Below, piece after piece: positions 35,440-43,532 of a DNA stretch of 64,000 bases. Under the pieces are notes generated by a model. It ran no database searches and was not told the origin of the DNA. It was given only the letters and a program-made list of their open reading frames with translations. This stretch comes from Lyngbya sp. CCAP 1446/10. GTDB taxonomy: Bacteria > Cyanobacteriota > Cyanobacteriia > Cyanobacteriales > Microcoleaceae. The stretch lies in contig NZ_JAIGNI010000015.1 of NCBI RefSeq assembly GCF_026130175.1, positions 29,987-93,986 of the forward strand. The letters are read 5' to 3'. The position numbers were made by a program, and so were the translations under genes. The number at the start of each line of letters is the position of its first letter. The stretch's first letter is position 1.

Positions 35440-35994
35440 GTGAATCCAACTAAACTTGTAAGCTCAAAAGAACTGCAATCAGAGGTATCTCGTCTCACCG
35501 AAGAGCTGCAAATGCGCGACCAATTGGTGCAGCAGTTATCTCAAGAACTTTTCAGACTGGTGAAGGGAAATTCGAGTTTTGTGCCGGCGCCGGAAGTTTC
35601 CGATCGCCACCAAGCTCAAATGCAGGCAATGCGGGAACAACTGCAAGCTGTGGAAGAGCAGGTGGGTTTTTATCAGGAACAAATCGCCGATCGGGATACG
35701 GAGGTTTACCAACTGCGGCAATCGGTGCAAGAATTGACCGATCGCTCTAGAATGCTCGAACAAGTGGTTCAGGAATTGCCTGGGGTTTACCGCCAGAAGT
35801 TTGCCGAGCGGATCGAGCCGATTAAGGAAAAGTTGGATCAACTGCAAAAGGAAAACCGCCAGTTGCATATTGAGTTGCAGAGCGTGACTTACCGTCTGGC
35901 GATGCGGAATCGCAAGGCGAAAGGCCTGGATCTGCCGAGCGTCGATCCTGATGACGATCGCGGTATTCAAATGCCGAGCTTTGGCAATGTCTAA
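35440..35994 (+). CDS. coiled-coil protein, unknown
   Basis: 184 residues from a GTG start. Almost wholly helical: LQSEVSRLTEELQMRDQLVQ, then QAQMQAMREQLQAVEEQVGF, QIADRDTEVYQLRQSVQELT and KEKLDQLQKENRQLHIELQS form long heptad runs. The C-terminus is short, acidic and Pro-containing (LPSVDPDDDRGIQMP). It looks like a structural or scaffold protein; I recognise no family beyond similar cyanobacterial hypotheticals. Its stop overlaps the next start by 8 bp (ATGTCTAA), so the two are translationally coupled. Confidence 0.72.
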   Translation: MNPTKLVSSKELQSEVSRLTEELQMRDQLVQQLSQELFRLVKGNSSFVPAPEVSDRHQAQMQAMREQLQAVEEQVGFYQEQIADRDTEVYQLRQSVQELTDRSRMLEQVVQELPGVYRQKFAERIEPIKEKLDQLQKENRQLHIELQSVTYRLAMRNRKAKGLDLPSVDPDDDRGIQMPSFGNV

Positions 35995-36637
35995 GGTTTT
36001 GATTGTGGCGGGCGATTCGCGGGGCCTGGCCGATTGTCTCCTGGAGGCGATCTCTCAATCCGATCCTTTAACTGAAGTCCTGATCTGCGGGGTTTCCGAT
36101 CTCTATTCTGGTGCGATCGCCGATGGTGGATCGATCGTTTGTCCTTTGACGCTGGATGTGCCGTCGGATCTGGTTTTTCCGGGTCAAGATGTGTTTCGAT
36201 TTGGCGCTAATGTTGTGGCGGCGCGCGATCGAGTGGCCCAGGAGTTACAAGTGCCCGTCGGCGATGGCAATTTTTGGCTACCGGTGGTGTTGACGGCAAA
36301 GGGGCCGCTGTATGCTGAGGCGATCGCTGCGGAATCTGACAAGTTGTCTGGCGAGTTGAGTTACCGTCAACCGCTGCATTTGTCGGATGTTTGGCGACAG
36401 CAGTTGTATGAGTTGGCTTTCGGGTTACTGAATCTTTTAAATGCACCACCGGCGACTTATTTGATGCAGTTCGGGTTCGTTGGGGAAAGGATTTGTTTCG
36501 ATCGACTTTTGCCTTTTCCGGCTGCACCTGCGATCGCTTCTGTCGGCGTTCAAGTGCCGGATTTATTTGTCTGCCATTGGTATTGCTTGACAAATAAGCC
36601 GATTTATGATATGCAAATTACTTCTTGGTGTTCGTAG
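35987..36637 (+). CDS. unknown protein coupled to the coiled-coil gene
   Basis: About 216 residues from the ATG at 35987. Starts SKVLIVAGDSRGLADCLLEAI, a possible nucleotide-like beta-alpha start, and ends with a Cys/Trp-containing tail (FVCHWYCLTNKPIYDMQITSW-like). The central part (VFRFGANVVAARDRVAQELQ) has no recognised motif. No membrane segment or signal peptide. The 8-bp overlap with the coiled-coil gene suggests a stable pair. Confidence 0.65.
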   Translation: MSKVLIVAGDSRGLADCLLEAISQSDPLTEVLICGVSDLYSGAIADGGSIVCPLTLDVPSDLVFPGQDVFRFGANVVAARDRVAQELQVPVGDGNFWLPVVLTAKGPLYAEAIAAESDKLSGELSYRQPLHLSDVWRQQLYELAFGLLNLLNAPPATYLMQFGFVGERICFDRLLPFPAAPAIASVGVQVPDLFVCHWYCLTNKPIYDMQITSWCS

Positions 36638-36735
36638 TGAGGACTTTATTCCTTTCTTGGCTAATAAATCAGGACTTGCATTCCCAACGATCGAACCTAG
36701 TTATGGGCAATTAACCGGAGATCGTATAATTTTTA

Positions 36736-37080
36736 TCAAGCAACTAAAGCGGGAGTTGGTGTTGAGATAATTTGCTCGAAACTGTCAAAAATTTCAAAAA
36801 GTTGGTCGAGTTGAGTAAGTTCAAATATTAGCCTGACAGTGGCTGAGACGTTGCAGATGACGAGGCGGCATCCCCGGTGGCGGGCGGCGTTGAGTCCGCC
36901 GACTAGGGCGCACAAGCCGGAACTGTCGATAAAATCTACGTCGCCCATGTCAATTACCCAGAGTTGGGGGCGATCAGGCAAAATCTCGGCTAGCTGTTGC
37001 TGGAGGAGGCTGCCGGCTTCGGAGTCGAGGCAGTTTTGAGGTTGGAGGATGATGTGTTGGTTGAAGTTGGGAAATTCCAT
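36736..37080 (-). CDS. STAS-domain protein (anti-sigma-factor antagonist type)
   Basis: 114 residues from the ATG at 37080, which has gagga 9-13 nt upstream; a start at 37110 would lack a good site. IDMGDVDFIDSSGLCALVGGL carries the phosphorylatable Ser in DSSGL of STAS proteins, and CRLVICNVSATVRLIFELTQLDQLF is the usual C-terminal half. It probably works in a partner-switching pathway with unlinked kinase and phosphatase partners. Confidence 0.87.
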   Translation of the reverse strand: MEFPNFNQHIILQPQNCLDSEAGSLLQQQLAEILPDRPQLWVIDMGDVDFIDSSGLCALVGGLNAARHRGCRLVICNVSATVRLIFELTQLDQLFEIFDSFEQIISTPTPALVA

Positions 37081-37110
37081 AGCAGTTATCCTCGGATTGT
37101 CAAGTATCAA

Positions 37111-37428
37111 TAAGTGAGTTCGGTTGCTGCCAAAGTTGAGATCATCAGGGAATTTCAGCTAAGGTTCTAGGATGCGCGATCGCCCTTGTGGGAATCGGTG
37201 GCGATCGCCCTGGTGATAAATTTAGTAGGATGACGGGCTGGCGATGGGCTCAACGCAACCGCAACTATTCTCCATTCATCTATAATGCCCTAAAGGCTAG
37301 TTTTTTGTTGGGCGGGCGATCGCGAGTTTAGTGTGTTCTTAATCACAGCGAAGGATTGCACTATTGGCTGAATCGAGCCAAGATATAAATGTATTGAGCT
37401 TTGCAAAAGTTTACGAAGGCAGTATCGA
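37111..37428. other. gene-free spacer with HIP1 sites
   Basis: A 318-bp divergent promoter region between the STAS and DedA genes. It contains several GCGATCGC-type words (37178-37212 and near 37316), and the promoter of dedA presumably lies in the last 80 bp. Nothing else seen. Confidence 0.5.
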
Positions 37429-38052
37429 ATGTCTTTTGAGTTTTTATCGTTAGAGACTATTCAGCAATTTGCCCACGATTACGGCTACTGGGCGGTATTT
37501 TTGGGTATTTTGCTAGAAAATCTGGGAGTCCCTCTCCCAGGCGAGACAATTACTATTGCTGGTGGCTTTTTGGCTGGCAGTGGGGAACTGAATTTCTGGT
37601 TTGTGCTCGGAAGTGCGATCGCCGGTGCGACTCTGGGCGGAAATTTCGGATATGCGATCGGCAGATACGGCGGCTGGCCGCTGCTGCTGAAGCTAGGACA
37701 ATTTTTCCGCTTTCGGGAAGAACAACTGTTTGACCTCAAAGAACAGTTTAGCAAAAATGCAGCTAAAGCGGTATTTTTGGGTCGTTTCATCGCACTGCTG
37801 CGGATTTTTGCCAGCCCCCTAGCGGGCATCGCAGAAATGCCTTTTTGGAAATTTTCGCTGTTCAATGTTCTGGGTGCAGCAAGCTGGGCATCTGTCATGG
37901 TAAGTTTGTCATACTTTCTAGGACAAGTTGTGTCTTTGGAAAAGTTGGTAGCTTGGGCGGCTCAATTTGCGGTATTTGCTTTACTTTTAGCAGTTGCTTG
38001 GATTGTAATTCCTATTTGGTTAGAGTCGCGGACTTTGGACAAGACTAAGTAG
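37429..38052 (+). CDS. DedA-family membrane protein
   Basis: 207 residues. ENLGVPLPGETITIAGGFLAG, GNFGYAIGRYGGWPL and FLGRFIALLRIFASPLAGIAEM are the DedA (SNARE-associated/VTT) signatures; the re-entrant helices and the Arg in GRFIALLR are conserved. DedA proteins move lipids across the membrane and support proton-gradient and antibiotic tolerance. A perfect palindromic terminator follows. Confidence 0.93.
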   Translation: MSFEFLSLETIQQFAHDYGYWAVFLGILLENLGVPLPGETITIAGGFLAGSGELNFWFVLGSAIAGATLGGNFGYAIGRYGGWPLLLKLGQFFRFREEQLFDLKEQFSKNAAKAVFLGRFIALLRIFASPLAGIAEMPFWKFSLFNVLGAASWASVMVSLSYFLGQVVSLEKLVAWAAQFAVFALLLAVAWIVIPIWLESRTLDKTK

Positions 38053-38094
38053 AGACACAACATTGTTGTGTGATCAACTCCGATACCGCCTAAG

Positions 38095-38130
38095 TAAGGA
38101 CACAACAACGTTGTTGTGTCCTTATTTTTT
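38095..38130 (+). terminator. palindromic terminator after dedA
   Basis: aaggacacaacaac directly followed by gttgttgtgtcctt and then atttttt. The stem has almost no loop. It is 43 bp past the stop and is preceded by a related half (acacaacattgttgtg). Confidence 0.88.
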
Positions 38131-38146
38131 GTATTGCTAAGACTCT

Positions 38147-38210
38147 CAGAAACCGGGTTTTTGACAACTCTGGGTACAGCGCAGAATTCTCGCAAAAAAC
38201 CCGGTTTCTA
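38147..38210. repeat. family B hairpin
   Basis: cagaaaccgggtttttgac pairs with aaaaaacccggtttcta around about 28 nt. Fourth complete copy of this family in the window, directly before a Uma2 gene. Confidence 0.86.
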
Positions 38211-38258
38211 ACACCTAATGCGGTTATAATTGTGAGTACGATCGCACGAGGATGTACT

Positions 38259-38876
38259 ATGACGGCATCAACAGAAATTCGCGAAGAAGTAGTTGAGAGT
38301 AAGTCACAGCGTTATTACTCTCCAACCGAGTATTTTGATTCAGAAGAAGCCGCAGAGTATAAAAGTGAATATCATCGCGGTCAAATAGTACCAATGGCGG
38401 CAAATTCCGCTAATCACAATATGATAGTAGGTGATTTTGTTACTCCTTTGAATTTTGCTTTTAAAGGACAGAAATATTATCATTTATTTGCTTTGGGTTT
38501 GCGTTTATGGATACCACAGAAGCAATTTTGTACTTATCCTGATGTGATGGTAGTTGCGGGTAAGCTAGAGTTTGCTGAGGGGAGGAAAGATGCGATTACT
38601 AATGTGGTGATGGTGGCTGAGGTTTTATCGAAATCGACAGCGAATTACGATCGTGGTGACAAATTTAAACTTTTTCGCACGATTCCTACATTCAGGGAGT
38701 ATGTTTTGATCGATCAGTACGAGATGCACGTCGAACAGTTTTGTAAGAGGGATGACAATAAGTGGGTTTTGTCTGAGTATGATGGTGCTGATGCGGTTCT
38801 GGCGTTGAGTTCGGTGTCTTTTGAGATGTCTTTGGGCGAAATGTACGATCGTGTGGATTTTGAGTCTGAGGAGTGA
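38259..38876 (+). CDS. Uma2-family (DUF820) protein, first of three
   Basis: About 205 residues from the ATG at 38259. YYSPTEYFDSEEAAEYKSEYHRGQIVPM, RLWIPQKQFCTYPDVMVV and NVVMVAEVLSKSTANYDRGDKF are the core of the DUF820/Uma2 restriction-endonuclease-like fold, with the Pro-Asp and Glu-x-Leu residues of a PD-(D/E)xK active site. These are very numerous in cyanobacteria; function unknown. Strand is opposite to the other two copies. Confidence 0.88.
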   Translation: MTASTEIREEVVESKSQRYYSPTEYFDSEEAAEYKSEYHRGQIVPMAANSANHNMIVGDFVTPLNFAFKGQKYYHLFALGLRLWIPQKQFCTYPDVMVVAGKLEFAEGRKDAITNVVMVAEVLSKSTANYDRGDKFKLFRTIPTFREYVLIDQYEMHVEQFCKRDDNKWVLSEYDGADAVLALSSVSFEMSLGEMYDRVDFESEE

Positions 38877-38937
38877 GGAATGGGCTTTTGAATGCACTCA
38901 AGTAATTTCAAATATGCTATTAATCTAGTCCAGATTT

Positions 38938-39837
38938 TCAACGCACTATCGGCGAATAACCAAGAGGACATTGTAGCCCATCTTTAGAGTTGGTAACAAC
39001 CGGTAATCCAGGAAGCTCTTTTGAAGGTTGATAGCTTTCACAAAATAGAGAAGATGTAGACTTACTGTCAGCATTGTTAACCCAAAAAACTATTCCTGTA
39101 TAGTTTTTCAATCCATCTCTCTTTGCTAAACCAATTGATTGCACAAAACGCCCATCGTTGCTCAAAACAATACTATATGAATAACCTGCCGTCTCTGATT
39201 TTATACCTAATCCCAATTCTGGCAAAATAGACGTAAAACGTCCATTTTCAGCATAAAAAGCTTGTTGTCCTCTATTTATAGATGCAACATATTGTTTTCC
39301 TTCCGATTGTCTAGCTTGGTTGGGTTCTTTAAAATTAATTACTTTCACATTATCAGGCAATGTCGTTTTTTCAGATACTTTCTGAAAAATCCTGGCATTA
39401 GAATCAAAAGAAGTAGGTCGAGATGCTCGAATATTATTTAAGATTAAACGCAACTTACCATCAGCCGTAAACTCAAAAATTGTCCTTCCCGTAACTTGAC
39501 CTCGTGTTAATATATCCAAATTCTTGGGTTGATGATTTACATCAGTCTGATATTCCATTTGTTTAGCAATAGTAGGCGTATTCCAAACAAATAACGTCCC
39601 TTCATTAGTAAAAATTAATGTTACAGAATTACCAGGAGTTTGTGTTTGCCATTGACCTATTAATTGTTTGGGAACAGACTGATTACCATTAGCCACAAAA
39701 GTTGAATTTGAAGAAGTTTCAGGATTTCGTGCCCTCCAGAATGCAAAGCAAGCTATGGCTAATACTACGATCCATCCTGGACTAATAAAAACTTTTTTCA
39801 AAGGTGAAATCTCAGGTCTTTTTTGAGGGGGAGTCAT
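38938..39837 (-). CDS. type IV pilin-like G/H protein with an extra N-terminal beta domain
   Basis: 299 residues. An N-terminal membrane helix (FISPGWIVVLAIACFAFW) is followed by a lipocalin-like region (LIGQWQTQTPGNSVTLIFTN, then GRTIFEFTADGKLRLIL) and then the pilin-like part (SEGKQYVASINRGQQAFYAE, NGRFTSILPELGLGIKSETA, GYSYSIVLSNDGRFVQSIGL), typical of cyanobacterial GspG/H minor-pilin-like proteins. The usual prepilin peptidase site GFTLxE is absent. It may be an envelope protein that has borrowed the pilin-like module. Confidence 0.75.
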   Translation of the reverse strand: MTPPQKRPEISPLKKVFISPGWIVVLAIACFAFWRARNPETSSNSTFVANGNQSVPKQLIGQWQTQTPGNSVTLIFTNEGTLFVWNTPTIAKQMEYQTDVNHQPKNLDILTRGQVTGRTIFEFTADGKLRLILNNIRASRPTSFDSNARIFQKVSEKTTLPDNVKVINFKEPNQARQSEGKQYVASINRGQQAFYAENGRFTSILPELGLGIKSETAGYSYSIVLSNDGRFVQSIGLAKRDGLKNYTGIVFWVNNADSKSTSSLFCESYQPSKELPGLPVVTNSKDGLQCPLGYSPIVR

Positions 39838-39921
39838 AGTAATTTACCATTTTTACAAAGCTTTGCTACACAAGAAACGTTAGAAGCTCACGATGGCACA
39901 GGTTCGTCGCGGTGAAATTGT

Positions 39922-40266
39922 CTATATGTAAGTTAGGAATTTTTCATAAATAGTTACCCTGCTTGTGCAGTCAAAATAACTTGATATTCTACAGGCTCCA
40001 TTTTTAAGTGCTGTCAAAGGTTTAACTCGGCTTTTAACTATTGTTTCTCCATTCTGGGCTTGTTCGGTACCAGATCGCAACTGAGCCATAAATTCGCGAT
40101 CGGAGAGAATTTCTATTGTTTCTAACAGAGATTCAAATTGTTTAAAACTGAGGGCAATTATTGCCGGTTTCCCATCCTTAGTGATGATAGCTGGCTCTGC
40201 TACTAAGTCATCCGGCCACTTTGGTAGTTGTTGTTGCGCTTCTGCAATTGTCAGGTATTTTGGCAT
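39922..40266 (-). CDS. YefM/Phd-type antitoxin, C-terminus altered
   Basis: About 114 residues from the ATG at 40266. KYLTIAEAQQQLPKWPDDLV, IITKDGKPAIIALSFKQFESL and LSDREFMAQLRSGTEQAQNG are typical of Phd/YefM antitoxins. After GETIVKS the C-terminus (RVKPLTALKNGACRISSYFD and on) has no likeness to the family; the frame appears to run through the former stop into the start of a toxin gene read in another frame. DNA binding at its own promoter is the expected regulation. Confidence 0.72.
   Translation of the reverse strand: MPKYLTIAEAQQQLPKWPDDLVAEPAIITKDGKPAIIALSFKQFESLLETIEILSDREFMAQLRSGTEQAQNGETIVKSRVKPLTALKNGACRISSYFDCTSRVTIYEKFLTYI
39954..40001 (-). pseudogene. possible remnant of a RelE/ParE-type toxin
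   Basis: In a different frame within the antitoxin's 3' part, ATG at 40001 starts MEPVEYQVILTAQAG and then stops. This resembles the first beta strand and helix of RelE/ParE toxins (EYQVILTAQA). No continuation is found in the next 100 bp. Too short for certainty. Confidence 0.35.
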
Positions 40267-40348
40267 ATTTGCAATTATGTTTTTTTGCTCGAAAACTTCA
40301 CCATTTTTATTATACCGCACTCGCCCTGTTTTCAAGCTAGCCACTCGT

Positions 40349-40939
40349 TCAATTCTCTATTTCCGCATCATTCCCAGCAAACACCACATCCTCATATATA
40401 GCATCCATACTCGTGCGAAAATGAACACTAGCTAAGCAAACTTCGCTTCCGGGCGTGTAAGACTGCAAAACCCACAACCCCTCAGCATTGCGCCGAAAAC
40501 ACTCCACTCGCTGCCGTTTTTGGTTAATTAATACGTACTCCTGAAGCGTTTCTAATTCCTGATAATCAGCAAACTTATCTCCGCGATCGAATCCTTCAGT
40601 TCCATCAGACAAAACCTCGACAATTAAACAAGGATATCTTTTATAAGATTGAAATGCTTTGTCCCGTTCATCGCAACTTACCATCACGTCGGGATAGTAG
40701 TAAAGATTCTTAGATTCAATCCTCGCTTTCATGTCTGACATATAAATACGGCAGCCACTACCCCGAACATGATTTCTCAACAGTGCAAATAAGTTGCCGG
40801 CGACAGTCACATGAGCATCACTCGCACCCGCCATTGCGTAGACTTCGCCCCGAATATACTCATGCTTGATGGGGCTGAGTTCTTCTAATTTCAGGTATTC
40901 TTCTGGGGAGATGTAATTTGGGCTTTTATTGGCAATCAT
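40349..40939 (-). CDS. Uma2-family (DUF820) protein, second
   Basis: 196 residues. YISPEEYLKLEELSPIKHEY, IRGEVYAMAGASDAHVTVAG and LYYYPDVMVSCDE carry the typical DUF820 layout, with CLIVEVLSDGTEGFDRGDKF (Glu and Asp of the nuclease-like core). Soluble. Same strand as the third copy, 59 bp downstream of it. Confidence 0.9.
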   Translation of the reverse strand: MIANKSPNYISPEEYLKLEELSPIKHEYIRGEVYAMAGASDAHVTVAGNLFALLRNHVRGSGCRIYMSDMKARIESKNLYYYPDVMVSCDERDKAFQSYKRYPCLIVEVLSDGTEGFDRGDKFADYQELETLQEYVLINQKRQRVECFRRNAEGLWVLQSYTPGSEVCLASVHFRTSMDAIYEDVVFAGNDAEIEN

Positions 40940-40998
40940 TGCTTTTTCAGAATGAATTGTTTGATGATTCTAGTATCCGCGATCGTATTATACCACAA

Positions 40999-41688
40999 TC
41001 ATTCTGTTTTTAAGCTAGCAATCTGTTGAGCAAACCACATGGCTGCACTGCCATTTGTTTCTGCATTTAAGCGTTCCAAAGTTTGATTCAACAAACAAAT
41101 TGGCAATCCTGAAAGTGCTAGAGAAGTCTCGCATTCCTGATACTTGCCGTTTGACTGCAACTGAAAGGCAAAAACTCGCAAACCTTTAACGTCAACTACC
41201 CAATATTCAGGAATTCCCAAATCGGCATAGAGATATTTTTTCTCATCTAAATCTATTGTTAAAGTTGTGTCAGCAATTTCGCCAACTAAATTAGGAACTC
41301 GCCACTGTTCTAAATTAATGTAACGCCGCTCTCCTGTTTGCCAAGTTGGGTATTCGCTCCCCACGTAAACCATTAAATCTGGTGATGCAGCTTGCTTTTT
41401 AGGTTTTTCTAGCAAGCAGCCGCCCAGGGAACTGTATATCTGTTCTGGTACTTGACTAAACCAGATAGCGAATAACATTGGAAACAAGTTATTGATGATG
41501 GCGTGATTGATTCCTTCTTTTCCCATATCAATGACTAAAAGCCGATCGCAATTAAAGCACAATCCGATGTGATCATTATCGTTGGGAGCATCGCGATAAG
41601 CCAAGTAATCTTCCCAAGTGGCGGTTTTACCTTGAGATGTAGTTGTCGTAATATCTGTTTGAATAACTCTTGATATTGAGGCGGTCAT
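40999..41688 (-). CDS. Uma2-family (DUF820) protein, third
   Basis: 229 residues; SPDLMVYVGSEYPTWQTGER, VPNLVGEIADTTLTIDLDEK and YADLGIPEYWVVDVKGLRVF fit the C-terminal two thirds of the Uma2 fold. The N-terminal part is longer and more divergent than in the other two (with NDNDHIGLCFNCDRLLVIDM). Probably functional but of a different subgroup. Confidence 0.83.
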   Translation of the reverse strand: MTASISRVIQTDITTTTSQGKTATWEDYLAYRDAPNDNDHIGLCFNCDRLLVIDMGKEGINHAIINNLFPMLFAIWFSQVPEQIYSSLGGCLLEKPKKQAASPDLMVYVGSEYPTWQTGERRYINLEQWRVPNLVGEIADTTLTIDLDEKKYLYADLGIPEYWVVDVKGLRVFAFQLQSNGKYQECETSLALSGLPICLLNQTLERLNAETNGSAAMWFAQQIASLKTE

Positions 41689-41789
41689 GGCATTTGCGGG
41701 GATTTTTAAATTATTCTATTTATACCTTAGCAAATGCGGTGCGCAGTGCACACCCTACGTACTTTAAATCAGGTGCGCAGCATTTAATT

Positions 41790-41948
41790 CTTCAGTCCGC
41801 GGAGGCGGACATTGTTTGTGTAGTCGCGGTTTCAACCGCCGACTCCGATCTTCAGTCCGCGGAGGCGGACATTGTTTGTGTAGTCGCGGTTTCAACCGCC
41901 GACTCTGATCTGCCGACTCTGATCTGCCGACTCTGATCTGCCGACTCT
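41790..41948. repeat. two 60-bp tandem family A half-units plus a 14-bp tandem tail
   Basis: The 60-bp unit beginning cttcagtccgcggaggcgga occurs at 41790-41849 and 41850-41909, almost identical, each ending cggtttcaaccgccgactc. A 14-bp unit tgccgactctgatc then repeats about three times. These are derivatives of the right arm of family A. A gtgcgcactgcgcac palindrome flanks each side (about 41738 and 41965). Confidence 0.93.
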
Positions 41949-42002
41949 TATTTTTAGCAAATAAGGTGCGCACTGCGCACCCTACTAATTTTTAGCTAAT
42001 TT

Positions 42003-43205
42003 CTAGCCTCTATTCTTCTCCGACCAAATGCGCGTTGGCAGTCCCCAAACGTAGACAAATCCTTCGGCCGCTTTATGGTCGAATTCATCCTCAGCGCCGT
42101 AGGTTGCTAAGTCGAAACTGTACAGCGAATACTCGGATTTGCGGCCGACAATTGTGGCATTTCCTTTGAACATTTTTAGGCGCACGGTTCCAGTTACTCG
42201 CTTTTGAGTATCCTGAATAAATGCGTCTAAAGCAGTTTTTAAAGGGTTGTACCAAAGACCATTGTAAATCATTTCGCTGTAGGTTTCTTCGATGCCGCGC
42301 TTGTATCGCGTGACATCTGCTGTCAAGGTCAAACTTTCTAAGTCTCGGTGCGCGTGCATTAATACTAAAATCGCTGGTGTTTCGTAAATCTCCCGCGATT
42401 TAATCCCGACTAGGCGGTTTTCAATCATGTCGATACGCCCGACTCCGTGATTTCCAGCTATTTCGTTGAGTTGGGTAATCAGGGCGACTGGTGATAATTC
42501 TTTGCCGTTCAAACTGACAGGCTTTCCGCACTCGAAACCGATTTCTATGTATTCGGGTGTGTTGGGAGTTTGCTCGATCGCCTTTGTCATCAAAAACACC
42601 TCTTCCGGCGGTTCCGCCCAAGGATCTTCGAGGATGCCGGCTTCGATCGCCATTCCTAACAAATTGCGATCGATACTATAAGGCGAAGACTTCTTCACCG
42701 GCGACGGAATCCCGCATCTTTCGCCGTAGGCGATCGTTTCCTCGCGGCTCATTTTCCACTCCCGCGCCGGTGCTAAAATCTTAATCTTGGGATTCAGTGC
42801 GCCGATCGACACATCAAACCGTACCTGATCGTTTCCCTTACCCGTACAACCGTGGGCGATCGCATCCGCACCGTATTTTTCCGCAGCTTCTACTAACAAT
42901 TTAGCAATCAGCGGGCGGGCTAGCGCCGTAGAAAGCGGATACCGATTTTCGTAAAGCGCGTTAGCTTGAATTGCTGGAAACGCATAATCCTTGACAAATT
43001 CCTCGGTAGCATCGATTACCAACGATTCCGAAGCACCAGATGCCAAAGCTTTCTTGCGGATTGGTTCCAATTCGTCTCCCTGTCCCAAATCCGCCGCCAG
43101 AGTAATTACCTCTTCGACTCCCCACTCCTTCATCAAGTAAGGAATGCAGACGGAGGTATCGACTCCGCCCGAATATGCTAGCACAACTTTTTTAGCGCGA
43201 CTCAT
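42003..43205 (-). CDS. argG: argininosuccinate synthase
   Basis: 400 residues. [20 protein letters not shown] is the ATP-pyrophosphatase P-loop; [32 protein letters not shown] and [20 protein letters not shown] follow, as expected. Makes argininosuccinate from citrulline and aspartate with ATP. It is about 5.3 kb from agrE, which degrades arginine, but on the opposite strand and not in an operon with it. Confidence 0.98.
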   Translation of the reverse strand: MSRAKKVVLAYSGGVDTSVCIPYLMKEWGVEEVITLAADLGQGDELEPIRKKALASGASESLVIDATEEFVKDYAFPAIQANALYENRYPLSTALARPLIAKLLVEAAEKYGADAIAHGCTGKGNDQVRFDVSIGALNPKIKILAPAREWKMSREETIAYGERCGIPSPVKKSSPYSIDRNLLGMAIEAGILEDPWAEPPEEVFLMTKAIEQTPNTPEYIEIGFECGKPVSLNGKELSPVALITQLNEIAGNHGVGRIDMIENRLVGIKSREIYETPAILVLMHAHRDLESLTLTADVTRYKRGIEETYSEMIYNGLWYNPLKTALDAFIQDTQKRVTGTVRLKMFKGNATIVGRKSEYSLYSFDLATYGAEDEFDHKAAEGFVYVWGLPTRIWSEKNRG

Positions 43206-43240
43206 TTGTATTTACATCCTGAATTTAACTTAATACGCTT

Positions 43241-43340
43241 GGGCCAGAGCCGATCCCCCCTAGCCCCCCTTAAAAAGGGGGGGACAAGATTCTTCTCAAA
43301 GTCCCCCTTCTTAAGGGGGATTTAGGGGGATCTCCGGGCC
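43241..43340. repeat. family C palindromic repeat, complete copy
   Basis: gggccagagccgatcccccc, tagccccccttaaaaagggg and gggacaagattc form the left half and gtcccccttcttaagggg with atttagggggatctccgggc the right; the outer ends pair. It lies in the 327-bp spacer upstream of argG. Confidence 0.88.
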
Positions 43341-43532
43341 ATAAACACTGTTAACCCAACCGTATTGGAATTTAACCAACTTTGTATTATGCACCTAATT
43401 GAGATCGATTCTTGTCAGCAATCGTACAGATTTAGATATTCTTTTTTTGCTAAGGTTGGCGATTTCCCGGCCTAGTTGCTGCGAAAAATCTGCTACCGTG
43501 GGATACGGTAACTGTGGCGATGGGGAAAAGTT

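Noticed and set aside
41738..41970. CRISPR-like tandem repeats
   Set aside because: The units are adjacent without unique spacers and derive from the dispersed family A repeat, so this is not a CRISPR array.
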